This document shows positions 7,405 through 14,804 of a stretch of 17,098 bases of DNA, in pieces (positions within the stretch are counted from its first letter, which is position 1; every line of letters starts with the position of its first letter). The stretch lies in assembly GCA_037443685.1 (NCBI GenBank), contig JBBINX010000049.1, positions 1 through 17,098 on the forward strand. The letters run 5' to 3'. The position numbers and the translations under genes were made by a program. The notes beneath the pieces are model-generated. The model ran no database searches and was not told where the DNA came from. It saw only the letters and a program-made list of their open reading frames with translations. The DNA comes from JAHJRJ01 sp037443685 (GTDB lineage: Bacteria > Bacteroidota > Ignavibacteria > UBA10030 > BY39).

Positions 7405-8685
7405 TTATTTGTTAGATTTTGTTTTTTTTGATTCGCGCCAGTTGAATCCTGTGAGGTTGTAATCGGATTCTTTTCCTCTTACAATATTTTCAGGAATGTA
7501 AACGCCTTCGATGCCGCCGATTATTTTTACTTTATCAACACGCTTGTCTAAAAAGGATATTACTATTTGATCACCGGTAGTCCTATTAAGCCCGTTAGGA
7601 TTTTTTAAAATTATTGTAGAATCTTTTAACGAAGGCAAATCCTCATACAGATAATATAAACTTGTAGCAGTGATGTCAACGGTTATATTCTGAATTTTGT
7701 CGTCTGAAAAAGTCATCGTAATATTCTCGCCGCTCATCTGGTCGAAACGGTTTCTGTGAATCGAGTCGCTACGCGAAATTGCAAAAGCATCTCCCACCAC
7801 ATATACTTTTTCTAATTTTCTATTTTGCAGCTTAATGAATATAGAATCGCCGCTGACTTGTGTCTGGTCGTACCAGATAAAAGGTTTCTTGCGAAGAATA
7901 ATACTATCGTAATCAGTATAATATAGTGCTATCCCTGATTCTGACGTTATGTTTCCTCTATTAATTATTACGTTATCGATAGCGAGAAAGCTTCTTATCG
8001 TATCCTGAAATGAATATATTTCATTACTCGTAATAATAAGCGTATCAATTGTACCATCGCTGGATGTATCAATTTGCACTACTCTTGGTGAATTTGAAAG
8101 ATAACTACGGTTATTAAAATTTTCAAAGTAATTTCCATAAACAGTCATATTACTTTTGAATTGCGAAATTTCTACGTTCGATACTGCAATCGTTTTCTTA
8201 TCAGTGCGGAAATAAGTCAATTCATCAGCTACGAGCCGTGAAGCCGTATCTTGCACGAGAACATTTCCTCTAAAATAAATTTTTCTTTCATCAGTAAAAT
8301 ATTTTGCATAATCGGCGCTTAGTTTTTGGATGCCTTCCTCTATTTGAACGCCGTCAAAAGCTTCGGCAACCTTATCACTGCTGTGATAGATACCGCGCTT
8401 ACCGTAGAGAATGGATGAATCATCGCGAACAATGACGTTGCCAGTAAGTTGTATTTTGTTGGTCTTAAAATTTTGGATTGCGTGGTCACAATTGACTACA
8501 ACTTTGCCTTGTGAAAACATGACATTACCGATTAGTTCGCGTATATTCTCGCCGTTTACGACTTTTCCGACTAAACTATCGGCACGATTCAAAATGATTA
8601 CCCGATCGTCTTGTTGCGTAAAAAGATTAGTCGGGAGGATAAGAAAAAATATCCAAAATATGTATTTAAAATAAATCTGAACCAT
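7405..8685 (-). CDS. lptA: LptA/OstA-like LPS transport protein
   Basis: The 426-residue protein has a signal peptide (residues 1 to about 24, YIFWIFFLILPTNLFTQQ) and then repeated beta-rich units typical of the OstA/LptA jellyroll: ELIGNVMFSQGKVVVNCDHA, IQLTGNVIV, KIYFRGNVLVQDTAS and similar. It should lie in the periplasm and form part of the bridge carrying LPS from LptC to the outer membrane. It is more than twice as long as E. coli LptA (185 residues); long OstA-like versions are known in Bacteroidota-type bacteria. Identity as the functional LptA rests on the domain and on its place between lptC and lptB. Its ATG overlaps the lptC stop (TAATG). Confidence 0.88.
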   Translation of the reverse strand: MVQIYFKYIFWIFFLILPTNLFTQQDDRVIILNRADSLVGKVVNGENIRELIGNVMFSQGKVVVNCDHAIQNFKTNKIQLTGNVIVRDDSSILYGKRGIYHSSDKVAEAFDGVQIEEGIQKLSADYAKYFTDERKIYFRGNVLVQDTASRLVADELTYFRTDKKTIAVSNVEISQFKSNMTVYGNYFENFNNRSYLSNSPRVVQIDTSSDGTIDTLIITSNEIYSFQDTIRSFLAIDNVIINRGNITSESGIALYYTDYDSIILRKKPFIWYDQTQVSGDSIFIKLQNRKLEKVYVVGDAFAISRSDSIHRNRFDQMSGENITMTFSDDKIQNITVDITATSLYYLYEDLPSLKDSTIILKNPNGLNRTTGDQIVISFLDKRVDKVKIIGGIEGVYIPENIVRGKESDYNLTGFNWRESKKTKSNK

Positions 8686-9446
8686 TATTTTATATTTTCA
8701 ACCTGTCCGGTTACACGAAATATCCTATAGTTTTGCAGGTTCTGGTCCGATTCAAAGCCGTGACCCCGAATTTTTTCGTTAGGTGCATCAATTTCTACAT
8801 ATTCTTCAGAGTGAATTTTTTTTGTCGTGTTTGTCCACGCTAATTTTTGTGTTCTCAATGTAGTTCCACTGCTGTCAGAGACGACTACAACATTTTCTGT
8901 TGCTTCCAAGTCACGCGTTGAGTCGAAAACTTTCCCTCCCTTTGAAGTTAAAAAAGATGTCCGTTCTCCGCTATCATTATAAAATTCCACATCGACACCT
9001 TCACTTAAAATCGTTTCCCGCCTAACTTCATAAACTGCGATATGTCCACTTTTAATTATTGCAATTAACTTCCCATCTTGTGATAAAGTTATCCGTGAAT
9101 TCCAACTCTCTTGTGTAGGTAGATTTTGTCCGTAACTTGTGTTAGTTACTGCTGGTTTAGTTTTCTGTTCGCAAGAAAGAAAACTGAGAATGACGAATAA
9201 AAAACTGAGAGTGATCAACTGTGAGCAGCGAACTCCGAATGTTGAATTATGAATTTTGTTTGACTTAGAAAACCAGTCTCGTTGACAGTGGTGATGTACA
9301 GTTGGCTCCAGTTCAATTTTGAATATTATACTACGAAGTAAAATAAAATACTTCGATATTTTGTAGTTCGATATTAGCAATTCCTTCGTCTTTTCTACGT
9401 AATTGTAGATTGGTCGTGGTAGTTTATTTCCAGAGTGTCTGTTCAC
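8685..9446 (-). CDS. lptC: LPS export periplasmic lipoprotein LptC, start uncertain
   Basis: The frame from GTG 9446 gives 253 residues. From residue 77 there is a hydrophobic lipoprotein signal ending in LSFLSC, with Cys92 as probable lipidation site; the mature 162 residues contain the beta-rich LptC pattern (SRITLSQDGKLIAIIKSGHIAVYE, then EGVDVEFYNDSGERTSFLTSKGG). LptC is the membrane-anchored first link between LptB2FG and LptA. The gene sits between kdsD and lptA, its usual place. The first 76 residues are odd: they precede the signal sequence, show no domain, and are encoded by repeat-like DNA. The GTG overlaps the kdsD stop (TAGTG) with GAGG nearby, so translation could start there. 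A TTG at 9218, directly before the hydrophobic stretch, is the alternative, but the signal would then lack a basic N-terminus. Confidence 0.8.
   Translation of the reverse strand: MNRHSGNKLPRPIYNYVEKTKELLISNYKISKYFILLRSIIFKIELEPTVHHHCQRDWFSKSNKIHNSTFGVRCSQLITLSFLFVILSFLSCEQKTKPAVTNTSYGQNLPTQESWNSRITLSQDGKLIAIIKSGHIAVYEVRRETILSEGVDVEFYNDSGERTSFLTSKGGKVFDSTRDLEATENVVVVSDSSGTTLRTQKLAWTNTTKKIHSEEYVEIDAPNEKIRGHGFESDQNLQNYRIFRVTGQVENIK
9334..9375. repeat. Short inverted and direct repeats within the 5' part of lptC
   Basis: CGAAGTA (9334-9340) and TACTTCG (9349-9355) form a seven-base-pair inverted repeat. TTCGATATT occurs at 9352-9360 and again at 9367-9375. These lie in the part of the frame that encodes no recognisable domain and resemble intergenic DNA more than coding DNA. 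Confidence 0.5.
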
Positions 9447-10453
9447 TATTCGACCTCACTACTCAAACCTGCTTTAACGAGGTCGTGAAGATGTACCATT
9501 CCGATCGGTTTTTCATCGTCATCAACAACGATTAATTGTGTGATGCTGTATGATTCCATCTCCTGAATTGCTCTGGCAGCTAATATATTTTTTTTAATTG
9601 TCTTCGGGTTTTTAGTCATAATATTCGCTGCAGTTAAACTTGAAAAATCAGTTGTCTTTTGCAGCATCCGTCTCAAGTCGCCATCTGTAATTATACCAAT
9701 TAATATTCCATAACTATTAACAACGCATGTTGCACCGAGTCGTTTGGAAGTAATCTCGATGATGACATCGTTCACGGATGTGTTAAATGCAACTTTCGGA
9801 ACATTTTCGTTTTTTACCATTATTTCTTCGGTTTTCAGTATTAACCGCTTCCCGAGATTTCCACCGGGATGAAACAACGCAAAATCTTCGCGGCTGAAGT
9901 TGTAATTTTCAAGTAATGCAATAGCAAGAGCATCGCCAAGCGCTAATGCGGCTGTGGTAGATGCAGTAGGAGCTAAATCCAACGGACAAGCTTCTTCGTT
10001 TACACTTGCATCTAAAATTATATCAGAAGATTGTGCTAAACTTGAGTTTATATTTCCGACTATAGAAATTATTGGAACACCTATACGTTTAAACATCGGA
10101 ATCAATTGTTGAACTTCGTTCGTATCGCCGCTTTTTGAGATACAGATTATGACATCCTCTTTTCTTACGATACCTAAATCACCGTGGACAGCATCCGACG
10201 GGTGAAGAAATATTGCCGGAGTTCCAGTCGAATTCATCGTGGCTACAATCTTGCGTGCTATAATCCCGGATTTACCCATGCCGGTTACGATCGTTCTACC
10301 TTTTGAGTTGTAAATCAGTTCGACAGCTTTTATGAAACCTTTACCGATGCGTGCCTCGAGTTGGGATACTGCCTCTGCTTCAATTCGGATTACATCTTTT
10401 GCTTTTTTAATAATGTTGTTGTCGTTCAATTTTGCTCGCCTTTCAGAAATCAT
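9446..10453 (-). CDS. kdsD: D-arabinose 5-phosphate isomerase (KdsD/KpsF)
   Basis: This enzyme converts ribulose 5-phosphate to arabinose 5-phosphate, the first step towards Kdo, in the cytoplasm. The 335-residue product has an N-terminal SIS domain (about 40-185) and two CBS domains (about 210-270 and 275-330), the standard layout. Residues equivalent to those known as important in E. coli KdsD (Lys59, Glu111, Glu152, His193) are all present with a constant shift of two: Lys61 in TGMGKSG, Glu113 in SKSGDTNE, Glu154 in NEEACPLD, His195 in LFHPGG. The ATG at 10453 is 15 bases after the kdsC stop. A TTG at 10429 with GAAAGG upstream is a good alternative start and would fit the usual family N-terminus. 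It overlaps the lptC frame at its stop. Confidence 0.95.
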   Translation of the reverse strand: MISERRAKLNDNNIIKKAKDVIRIEAEAVSQLEARIGKGFIKAVELIYNSKGRTIVTGMGKSGIIARKIVATMNSTGTPAIFLHPSDAVHGDLGIVRKEDVIICISKSGDTNEVQQLIPMFKRIGVPIISIVGNINSSLAQSSDIILDASVNEEACPLDLAPTASTTAALALGDALAIALLENYNFSREDFALFHPGGNLGKRLILKTEEIMVKNENVPKVAFNTSVNDVIIEITSKRLGATCVVNSYGILIGIITDGDLRRMLQKTTDFSSLTAANIMTKNPKTIKKNILAARAIQEMESYSITQLIVVDDDEKPIGMVHLHDLVKAGLSSEVE

Positions 10454-10468
10454 AAATCAAAAATCTCT

Positions 10469-10972
10469 TTATATTTTCATTTGTGCTTTCATTATCAAAT
10501 CTATTATTTCGCGTGCGGCGCCGTTTCCACCCTCGGCGTCTGCGATATAATCTACGGATGCCTTCACGGTACTGACTGCATTTGCAGGCGCAGCGCTGAA
10601 GCCAACCACTTTCAATAATGGAATATCAAACTCGTCGTCACCGATAAATGCAGTTTCTTCTTCTGTGTAATTGTGTTTCTCTTTGAATTCCTGAAATGCG
10701 GCATATTTATCTTCGCGACCTTGGATTACATACTCAATTCCAAGTTTCAAAGCACGTTTATCAACTATAGAAGAAGACCTACCGCTAAGGATTCCGAATT
10801 TCATGCCGAGACGTGATGCTCGCACAATCCCATATCCGTCGTGGGCATGAAAATTCTTATATTCATTTCCATTGGAATCTAAAATAATTTTTCCATCGGT
10901 TAATACGCCATCAACATCGAGGAGAATAAGTTTGATGTTTTTAAGTTTGGCATTCAAAGAATTATTTTTCAT
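10469..10972 (-). CDS. kdsC: 3-deoxy-D-manno-octulosonate 8-phosphate phosphatase KdsC
   Basis: KdsC removes the phosphate from Kdo-8-phosphate to give Kdo. The 167-residue length fits this small HAD-superfamily enzyme, which acts as a tetramer. Motif I is DVDGVLTDG (nucleophile Asp19, acid/base Asp21), motif II is SGR (63-65), the conserved lysine is in REDKYAAF (Lys89), and motif III is GDDEFDIP (111-118). KdsC enzymes commonly read GDDLxDLP here, so the EFDI form is a small variation. It lacks the cytidylyltransferase domain of NeuA/CMP-Kdo synthetase fusions. The start lies 20 bases after the kdsA stop; AAGGA is upstream but rather far away (about 17 bases). Confidence 0.94.
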   Translation of the reverse strand: MKNNSLNAKLKNIKLILLDVDGVLTDGKIILDSNGNEYKNFHAHDGYGIVRASRLGMKFGILSGRSSSIVDKRALKLGIEYVIQGREDKYAAFQEFKEKHNYTEEETAFIGDDEFDIPLLKVVGFSAAPANAVSTVKASVDYIADAEGGNGAAREIIDLIMKAQMKI

Positions 10973-10992
10973 GTTAATCTGTGGTTTTCCTT

Positions 10993-11823
10993 TTAATAAT
11001 TAATTTTTAATTTAGTCTTGACTAACTTATCAATCTCTGCTACTTGTTTTAAAAGTTCGTCAAGTAAATCGAGTTTGAGTTGACTTGCTCTATCGCTAAG
11101 TGCTTTTCTGGGGTCGGGATGAGTTTCGATGAACAAGGCATCGATACCTACTGCAACGCCGGCACGGGCAATCGGGAAAATAAATTCAGGACGTCCTGAA
11201 GTTTCGCCTTTGCCTGCACCCGGCAATTGAACCGAGTGAGTTGCATCTAAAATAACAGGGTAGCCAAGATTTCTCATAATTTGAAGCGACCGCATATCGA
11301 CTACTAAATTATGGTAACCAAAAGTTGAACCGCGTTCGGTTAACATTATTTTTTTATTACCAACAGCCTCAACTTTTTTTGCCTGATGTAGCATATCTTC
11401 GGGAGCGATGAACTGTCCCTTTTTGATATTGATAATTTTTCCGGTTCTCCCAGCAGCTTGGAGCAAGTCAGTTTGCCTGCATAGAAAAGCGGGAATTTGT
11501 AGAATATCGGCAACTTCTGCGGCTTGGTTCACCTCATTTTCTGTGTGAACATCGGTAAGTATTGGAACATCAAATTTTTCTTTAACATCCGATAAAATTC
11601 TGAGTGCTTCAGTCATTCCAATTGTAGAGAAAGAACTGCCGCTTGTTCGGTTTGCTTTCTTATACGAGGATTTAAAAATGAACGGGACACTATATTTATC
11701 AGTAAGTTTTTGAATTCGTTCTGCGGTTTTGAAAATCATATTCCGGTTTTCTACAACGCAAGGACCCGCTATCAGAACAAGCGGAGTTCCGTTTCCAATT
11801 TTTATATTTTGTAGATTAATCAT
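10993..11823 (-). CDS. kdsA: 3-deoxy-8-phosphooctulonate synthase KdsA, metal-dependent class
   Basis: KdsA condenses phosphoenolpyruvate with arabinose 5-phosphate to make Kdo-8-phosphate. I choose the ATG at 11823, giving 276 residues, close to the usual 270-285. A longer frame from 11901 would run 53 bases into the symporter gene and add residues unlike the family. Signature strings are IAGPCVVE, KSSYKKANRTS, PAFLCRQTDLL, NIKKGQF, LTERGSTFGYHNLVVDMRSL and DATHSVQLPG. The four metal ligands of the Aquifex enzyme (Cys11, His185, Glu222, Asp233) are all present at a constant shift of eleven: Cys22, His196, Glu233, Asp244. This marks the metal-dependent class; E. coli KdsA has Asn in place of the cysteine. 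The start is 25 bases after the symporter stop. Confidence 0.96.
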   Translation of the reverse strand: MINLQNIKIGNGTPLVLIAGPCVVENRNMIFKTAERIQKLTDKYSVPFIFKSSYKKANRTSGSSFSTIGMTEALRILSDVKEKFDVPILTDVHTENEVNQAAEVADILQIPAFLCRQTDLLQAAGRTGKIINIKKGQFIAPEDMLHQAKKVEAVGNKKIMLTERGSTFGYHNLVVDMRSLQIMRNLGYPVILDATHSVQLPGAGKGETSGRPEFIFPIARAGVAVGIDALFIETHPDPRKALSDRASQLKLDLLDELLKQVAEIDKLVKTKLKINY

Positions 11824-11848
11824 ATTCTTATTGTTAATTTTGCAATCT

Positions 11849-13420
11849 TCAGTTTTCAATCTTCGATGAATTAATACCCAAAACTCCTTCAGATTTTGCA
11901 ATTATCGTAGCGACGGCGGCATCCCCCGAAACATTCACAACTGTGCGGCACATATCTAAAAACCTATCTATTCCAAGTATTAACGCGATTCCTTCTTCAG
12001 GGATATTCACCGACCTCAAAACAATAATCAGCATAATAATTCCTACACCCGGAACGGGCGCAGTGCCGATTGATGCGAGTAATGCCGTTAGTAAAATAAT
12101 TAATTGTTCTGTTATGTGCAATTCGATACCATATACCTGAGCAATGAACACAGCCGCAACCGCCTGATACATCGATGTTCCATCCATATTTATTGTTGCA
12201 CCTAAGGGTAAAACGAAACTTGTAATTTTTTTGGGCACGCCTAAGTTTTGTTCACACTTTTCCATATTTACCGGAAGTGTTGCGGCGCTGGAACTGGATG
12301 TAAATGCTATTAACATTACCTCACGGATGTCTTTAAAAAATTTTATCGGGTTCATGCTTGTAAAAACCCTTACCATTGAACCCAAAATGATAAACTGATG
12401 AATCATTAATCCGATTATGAGTGTTGCTGCGTACCAGAAAAGTGTTTGTAAAATATCGAACCCGAATTCGCTGACCGTAGCAGCGATCAGTGCAAAAACT
12501 CCGTACGGTGCGATTTTCATTACGAAATCTACCATCTTTATCATCATATCGCTGAAACCGTCAAAAAATTTTATAACGGGTTCTGATTTTTCCTTTCGGA
12601 TTGCGGTGAGTGTAACTCCAACGACCAATGCGAAAAAAACAATTTGCAGCATCTCGGCATTTGCTAAAGCCGAGATTGGGTTTGTGGGAACGATGTTAAC
12701 AATTGTGTTGAGGACATTGAGTTCAACCGACTCCTGAATCTTGGCTTGAATGTTAGGGGCAAACTCGACTAACAGTTTTTCGCGCGCTTCTCCGGATAAT
12801 TTATCGCCGGGTCGGATAACATTTGCCAGTGTCAATCCAATTGTTATTGCAATTGCAATCAGTACAAAATAAATCGCGATCATCTTCACACCAATTTTTC
12901 CGACCGTCTTTATGTTCCCCAAACTCGATGCGCCTACAATTAATGAAGCAAGCACAAGCGGGATTGCGATGAACATTAATAACCGGATAAAGATAGTGCC
13001 AGCCGGCTTAATATATAGCGGAAGAGTTTTAACTTTCTCGACTTTCTGTAAATTTTCGAAGTATTGAGAAATTATGGCAGAAGCTCCATTTTCATCATTC
13101 TTCTGAATTAAAACAAGAACATTCGACTTAGCTATGTCGGTCTTACTTAACGCTTGAAAATAATTTAGAAACTTAATCTGGTCATCGGAACCGAACGTTG
13201 CCTTAACCATTCGACTTTCAACATCTAAAACTTCAATCTTCTCCCAGTTTTTGATAGTCATGGATTTTTCTATTCCGGCGCTTTTATAAGTGATTATCAG
13301 TTCATATTTGCTGACGTTCAGAACTGCTCCGAAGATTGCGCCAAATATTAAGCCTAAAAATATTTTGTGGTGAAGTTTAAGCTTCTTAAACCTCGAAAAG
13401 ATAGACATTTTTACTCGCAT
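11849..13420 (-). CDS. Dicarboxylate/acidic amino acid:cation symporter (GltP/DctA family) with large loop insertion
   Basis: The 523-residue protein belongs to the DAACS (GltPh-like) sodium- or proton-coupled symporters of the inner membrane. Marker motifs are SSSSAATLP (375-383), NMDGT (411-415) and DRFLDMCRTVVNVSGD (485-500). Asp489, Arg492, Thr493 and Asn496 keep the spacing of the GltPh substrate site (Asp394, Arg397, Thr398, Asn401); the arginine favours aspartate, glutamate or C4-dicarboxylates. Family members are usually 400-450 residues. The excess is a hydrophilic insertion at about residues 38-135 between the first membrane helix and the next, probably outside the cytoplasm. Codon 5 (ATG 13408) is an alternative start. 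It is the first gene of the Kdo/Lpt operon; its metabolic link to Kdo synthesis is not evident. Confidence 0.92.
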   Translation of the reverse strand: MRVKMSIFSRFKKLKLHHKIFLGLIFGAIFGAVLNVSKYELIITYKSAGIEKSMTIKNWEKIEVLDVESRMVKATFGSDDQIKFLNYFQALSKTDIAKSNVLVLIQKNDENGASAIISQYFENLQKVEKVKTLPLYIKPAGTIFIRLLMFIAIPLVLASLIVGASSLGNIKTVGKIGVKMIAIYFVLIAIAITIGLTLANVIRPGDKLSGEAREKLLVEFAPNIQAKIQESVELNVLNTIVNIVPTNPISALANAEMLQIVFFALVVGVTLTAIRKEKSEPVIKFFDGFSDMMIKMVDFVMKIAPYGVFALIAATVSEFGFDILQTLFWYAATLIIGLMIHQFIILGSMVRVFTSMNPIKFFKDIREVMLIAFTSSSSAATLPVNMEKCEQNLGVPKKITSFVLPLGATINMDGTSMYQAVAAVFIAQVYGIELHITEQLIILLTALLASIGTAPVPGVGIIMLIIVLRSVNIPEEGIALILGIDRFLDMCRTVVNVSGDAAVATIIAKSEGVLGINSSKIEN

Positions 13421-13559
13421 TTATTAGTTGAACTTGAGAAAAATAAGCAAAAAAGGGGTGAGAGGCAACAGAAAGATTTCCAGCTTAATAAATTTAGATT
13501 TTAGATTTATTTTTGTTATATTGAAAAAAATAATTTTTATTATTGATAAATATACAGGT
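13421..13559. other. Divergent promoter region between the Kdo/Lpt operon and the secreted hydrolases
   Basis: These 139 bases must hold the promoters for both directions. The sequence is AT-rich with low-complexity stretches (TTTAGATTTTAGATTTA, poly-A runs). A TTGAAA at 13521 with TGATAA 17 bases downstream faces the plus strand but would start the transcript almost at the ATG. I see no convincing element for the minus strand. It is called regulatory by position, not by motif. Confidence 0.4.
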
Positions 13560-14747
13560 ATGAGTAACATATTTCGACTAATCATTAAAATTGTAATATT
13601 ATTTTTTATATCCCTTATTTCAGTTCAAAATATTTTAGCTTGGGGGTCGGTTGGACACAAAATCATCAATCGTAAAGCATCTATGCAACTACCGAGTTCG
13701 ATGAGTAAGTTCAAATCGGATAGTTTATTCTACGAAGCCCATGCCAGTGATGCTGATTATAGAAAAATATCCGGAGATACGACATTCGCAGCAGAATCCT
13801 ACAGACATTATTTAGATATAGATGAATACCCAAATTTTTATAACCTACCACGCGATTTAGATACATTGATTAGAATGTATGGATGGAATACTGTAAAATC
13901 ACGCGGGACAAATCCATGGTTTACAAAATACTTTCTCGACTCACTTACAACTCAGCTTTCCCGTGGTGATAGTATATCAGTAAAACAAACTGCGAGTGAT
14001 CTTGGGCATTATGTTGGCGATGGCTACCAACCTTTACATTGTACATATAATTATGATGGTCAATACACTGGTAATAATGGTATTCACTCCCGCTATGAAT
14101 CGACATTGTTGAGTTATTTTCAATCTCAAATAGTTATCAGTCCGGCAAGTATTCAATATGTAAGCTCACCGATAGATTATATATTTGAATATATTTATTA
14201 CTCACAGTCCCTCGTCGATTCGATTATGCTAGCAGATAATTATGCAAAATCTATATCGGGGTATAGTGGAAGCGGAACTGCGCCGGCAAGTTATTATAAT
14301 GCACTTTGGGAAAAAACTCAGTATTTTACAAAAGATATCTTTCAACGGGCTACTGTTGCACTTGCAAGCCTTTGGTACACGGCTTATGTGAATGCCGGAC
14401 AATTAAGCATTGCAGATGAAATGTCGGCACCTGAAAAATATTCCCTGAGTCAAAATTATCCTAATCCTTTTAACCCGGTTACAAAACTCAAATATCAGTT
14501 GCCAGAAGACTCGCATGTGAACTTGAGGATATACGATCTGTTAGGTCGTGAAGTCGCAACCTTGGTGAATGAAGTTAAGAAGAAAGGAAGTTTTGAAATT
14601 GAGTGGGATGCCCGTCTGAACAGCGTAGTTGGGCAGAATTCAGATCTCTCGAGCGGGGTTTATATCTGTAGGTTTAGTGCGACAGCTGTGGCTTCAGAAT
14701 CAAAGCATAGTTTCACAGACGTAAAAAAGTTGATGTTAGTGAGGTAG
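13560..14747 (+). CDS. Secreted zinc-dependent S1/P1-nuclease or phospholipase-C-like enzyme with type IX sorting domain
   Basis: From the ATG at 13560 the product has 395 residues. A signal peptide (1-27, RLIIKIVILFFISLISVQNILA) is followed directly by Trp28, the expected mature N-terminus of the zinc-dependent phospholipase C / S1-P1 nuclease fold. Candidate ligands for three zinc ions are Trp28, His33, Asp64 or Asp66, His83, His150, Asp154, His160, His176 and Glu180. The WGxxGH and LGHYVGDGYQPLH strings are diagnostic. Residues about 293-395 form a type IX secretion sorting domain (YPNPFNP, IYDLLGREVATLV, WDA, SSGVYICR, KLMLVR). It is probably exported across the outer membrane and hydrolyses nucleic acid or phospholipid. 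A longer frame from TTG 13428 exists but adds residues before the signal peptide and is rejected. It is transcribed divergently from the operon. Confidence 0.88.
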   Translation: MSNIFRLIIKIVILFFISLISVQNILAWGSVGHKIINRKASMQLPSSMSKFKSDSLFYEAHASDADYRKISGDTTFAAESYRHYLDIDEYPNFYNLPRDLDTLIRMYGWNTVKSRGTNPWFTKYFLDSLTTQLSRGDSISVKQTASDLGHYVGDGYQPLHCTYNYDGQYTGNNGIHSRYESTLLSYFQSQIVISPASIQYVSSPIDYIFEYIYYSQSLVDSIMLADNYAKSISGYSGSGTAPASYYNALWEKTQYFTKDIFQRATVALASLWYTAYVNAGQLSIADEMSAPEKYSLSQNYPNPFNPVTKLKYQLPEDSHVNLRIYDLLGREVATLVNEVKKKGSFEIEWDARLNSVVGQNSDLSSGVYICRFSATAVASESKHSFTDVKKLMLVR

Positions 14748-14793
14748 TTTTATATTTTTTTAAACTTTAATAAACAAAAATCAATTTCTATTT

Positions 14794-14797
14794 AGGA
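14794..14797 (+). promoter_or_regulatory. Ribosome binding site of the S46 peptidase gene
   Basis: AGGA lies seven bases before the ATG at 14805, inside the 57-base gap after the zinc enzyme. It is one of the clearer ribosome binding sites in the window and confirms the start. Confidence 0.6.
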
Positions 14798-14804
14798 ATT
14801 TAAA

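Noticed and set aside
11824..11901. Longer KdsA start overlapping the symporter gene
   Set aside because: The added residues are unlike the family, the frame overlaps the symporter by 53 bases, and the 276-residue product from 11823 has the normal length.
12417..12737. Plus-strand frame opposite the symporter
   Set aside because: It is the antisense shadow of membrane-helix codons in the symporter; no ribosome binding site or homology is apparent.
13521..13549. TTGAAA/TGATAA as the promoter of the zinc enzyme
   Set aside because: The transcript would begin only a few bases before the ATG and the -10 match is poor, so it was not listed as a promoter.
13428..13559. N-terminal extension of the zinc enzyme from a TTG codon
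   Set aside because: It would put 44 residues before a textbook signal peptide and leave only seven bases for two divergent promoters; the ATG at 13560 places the signal at the N-terminus and Trp28 at the mature end.
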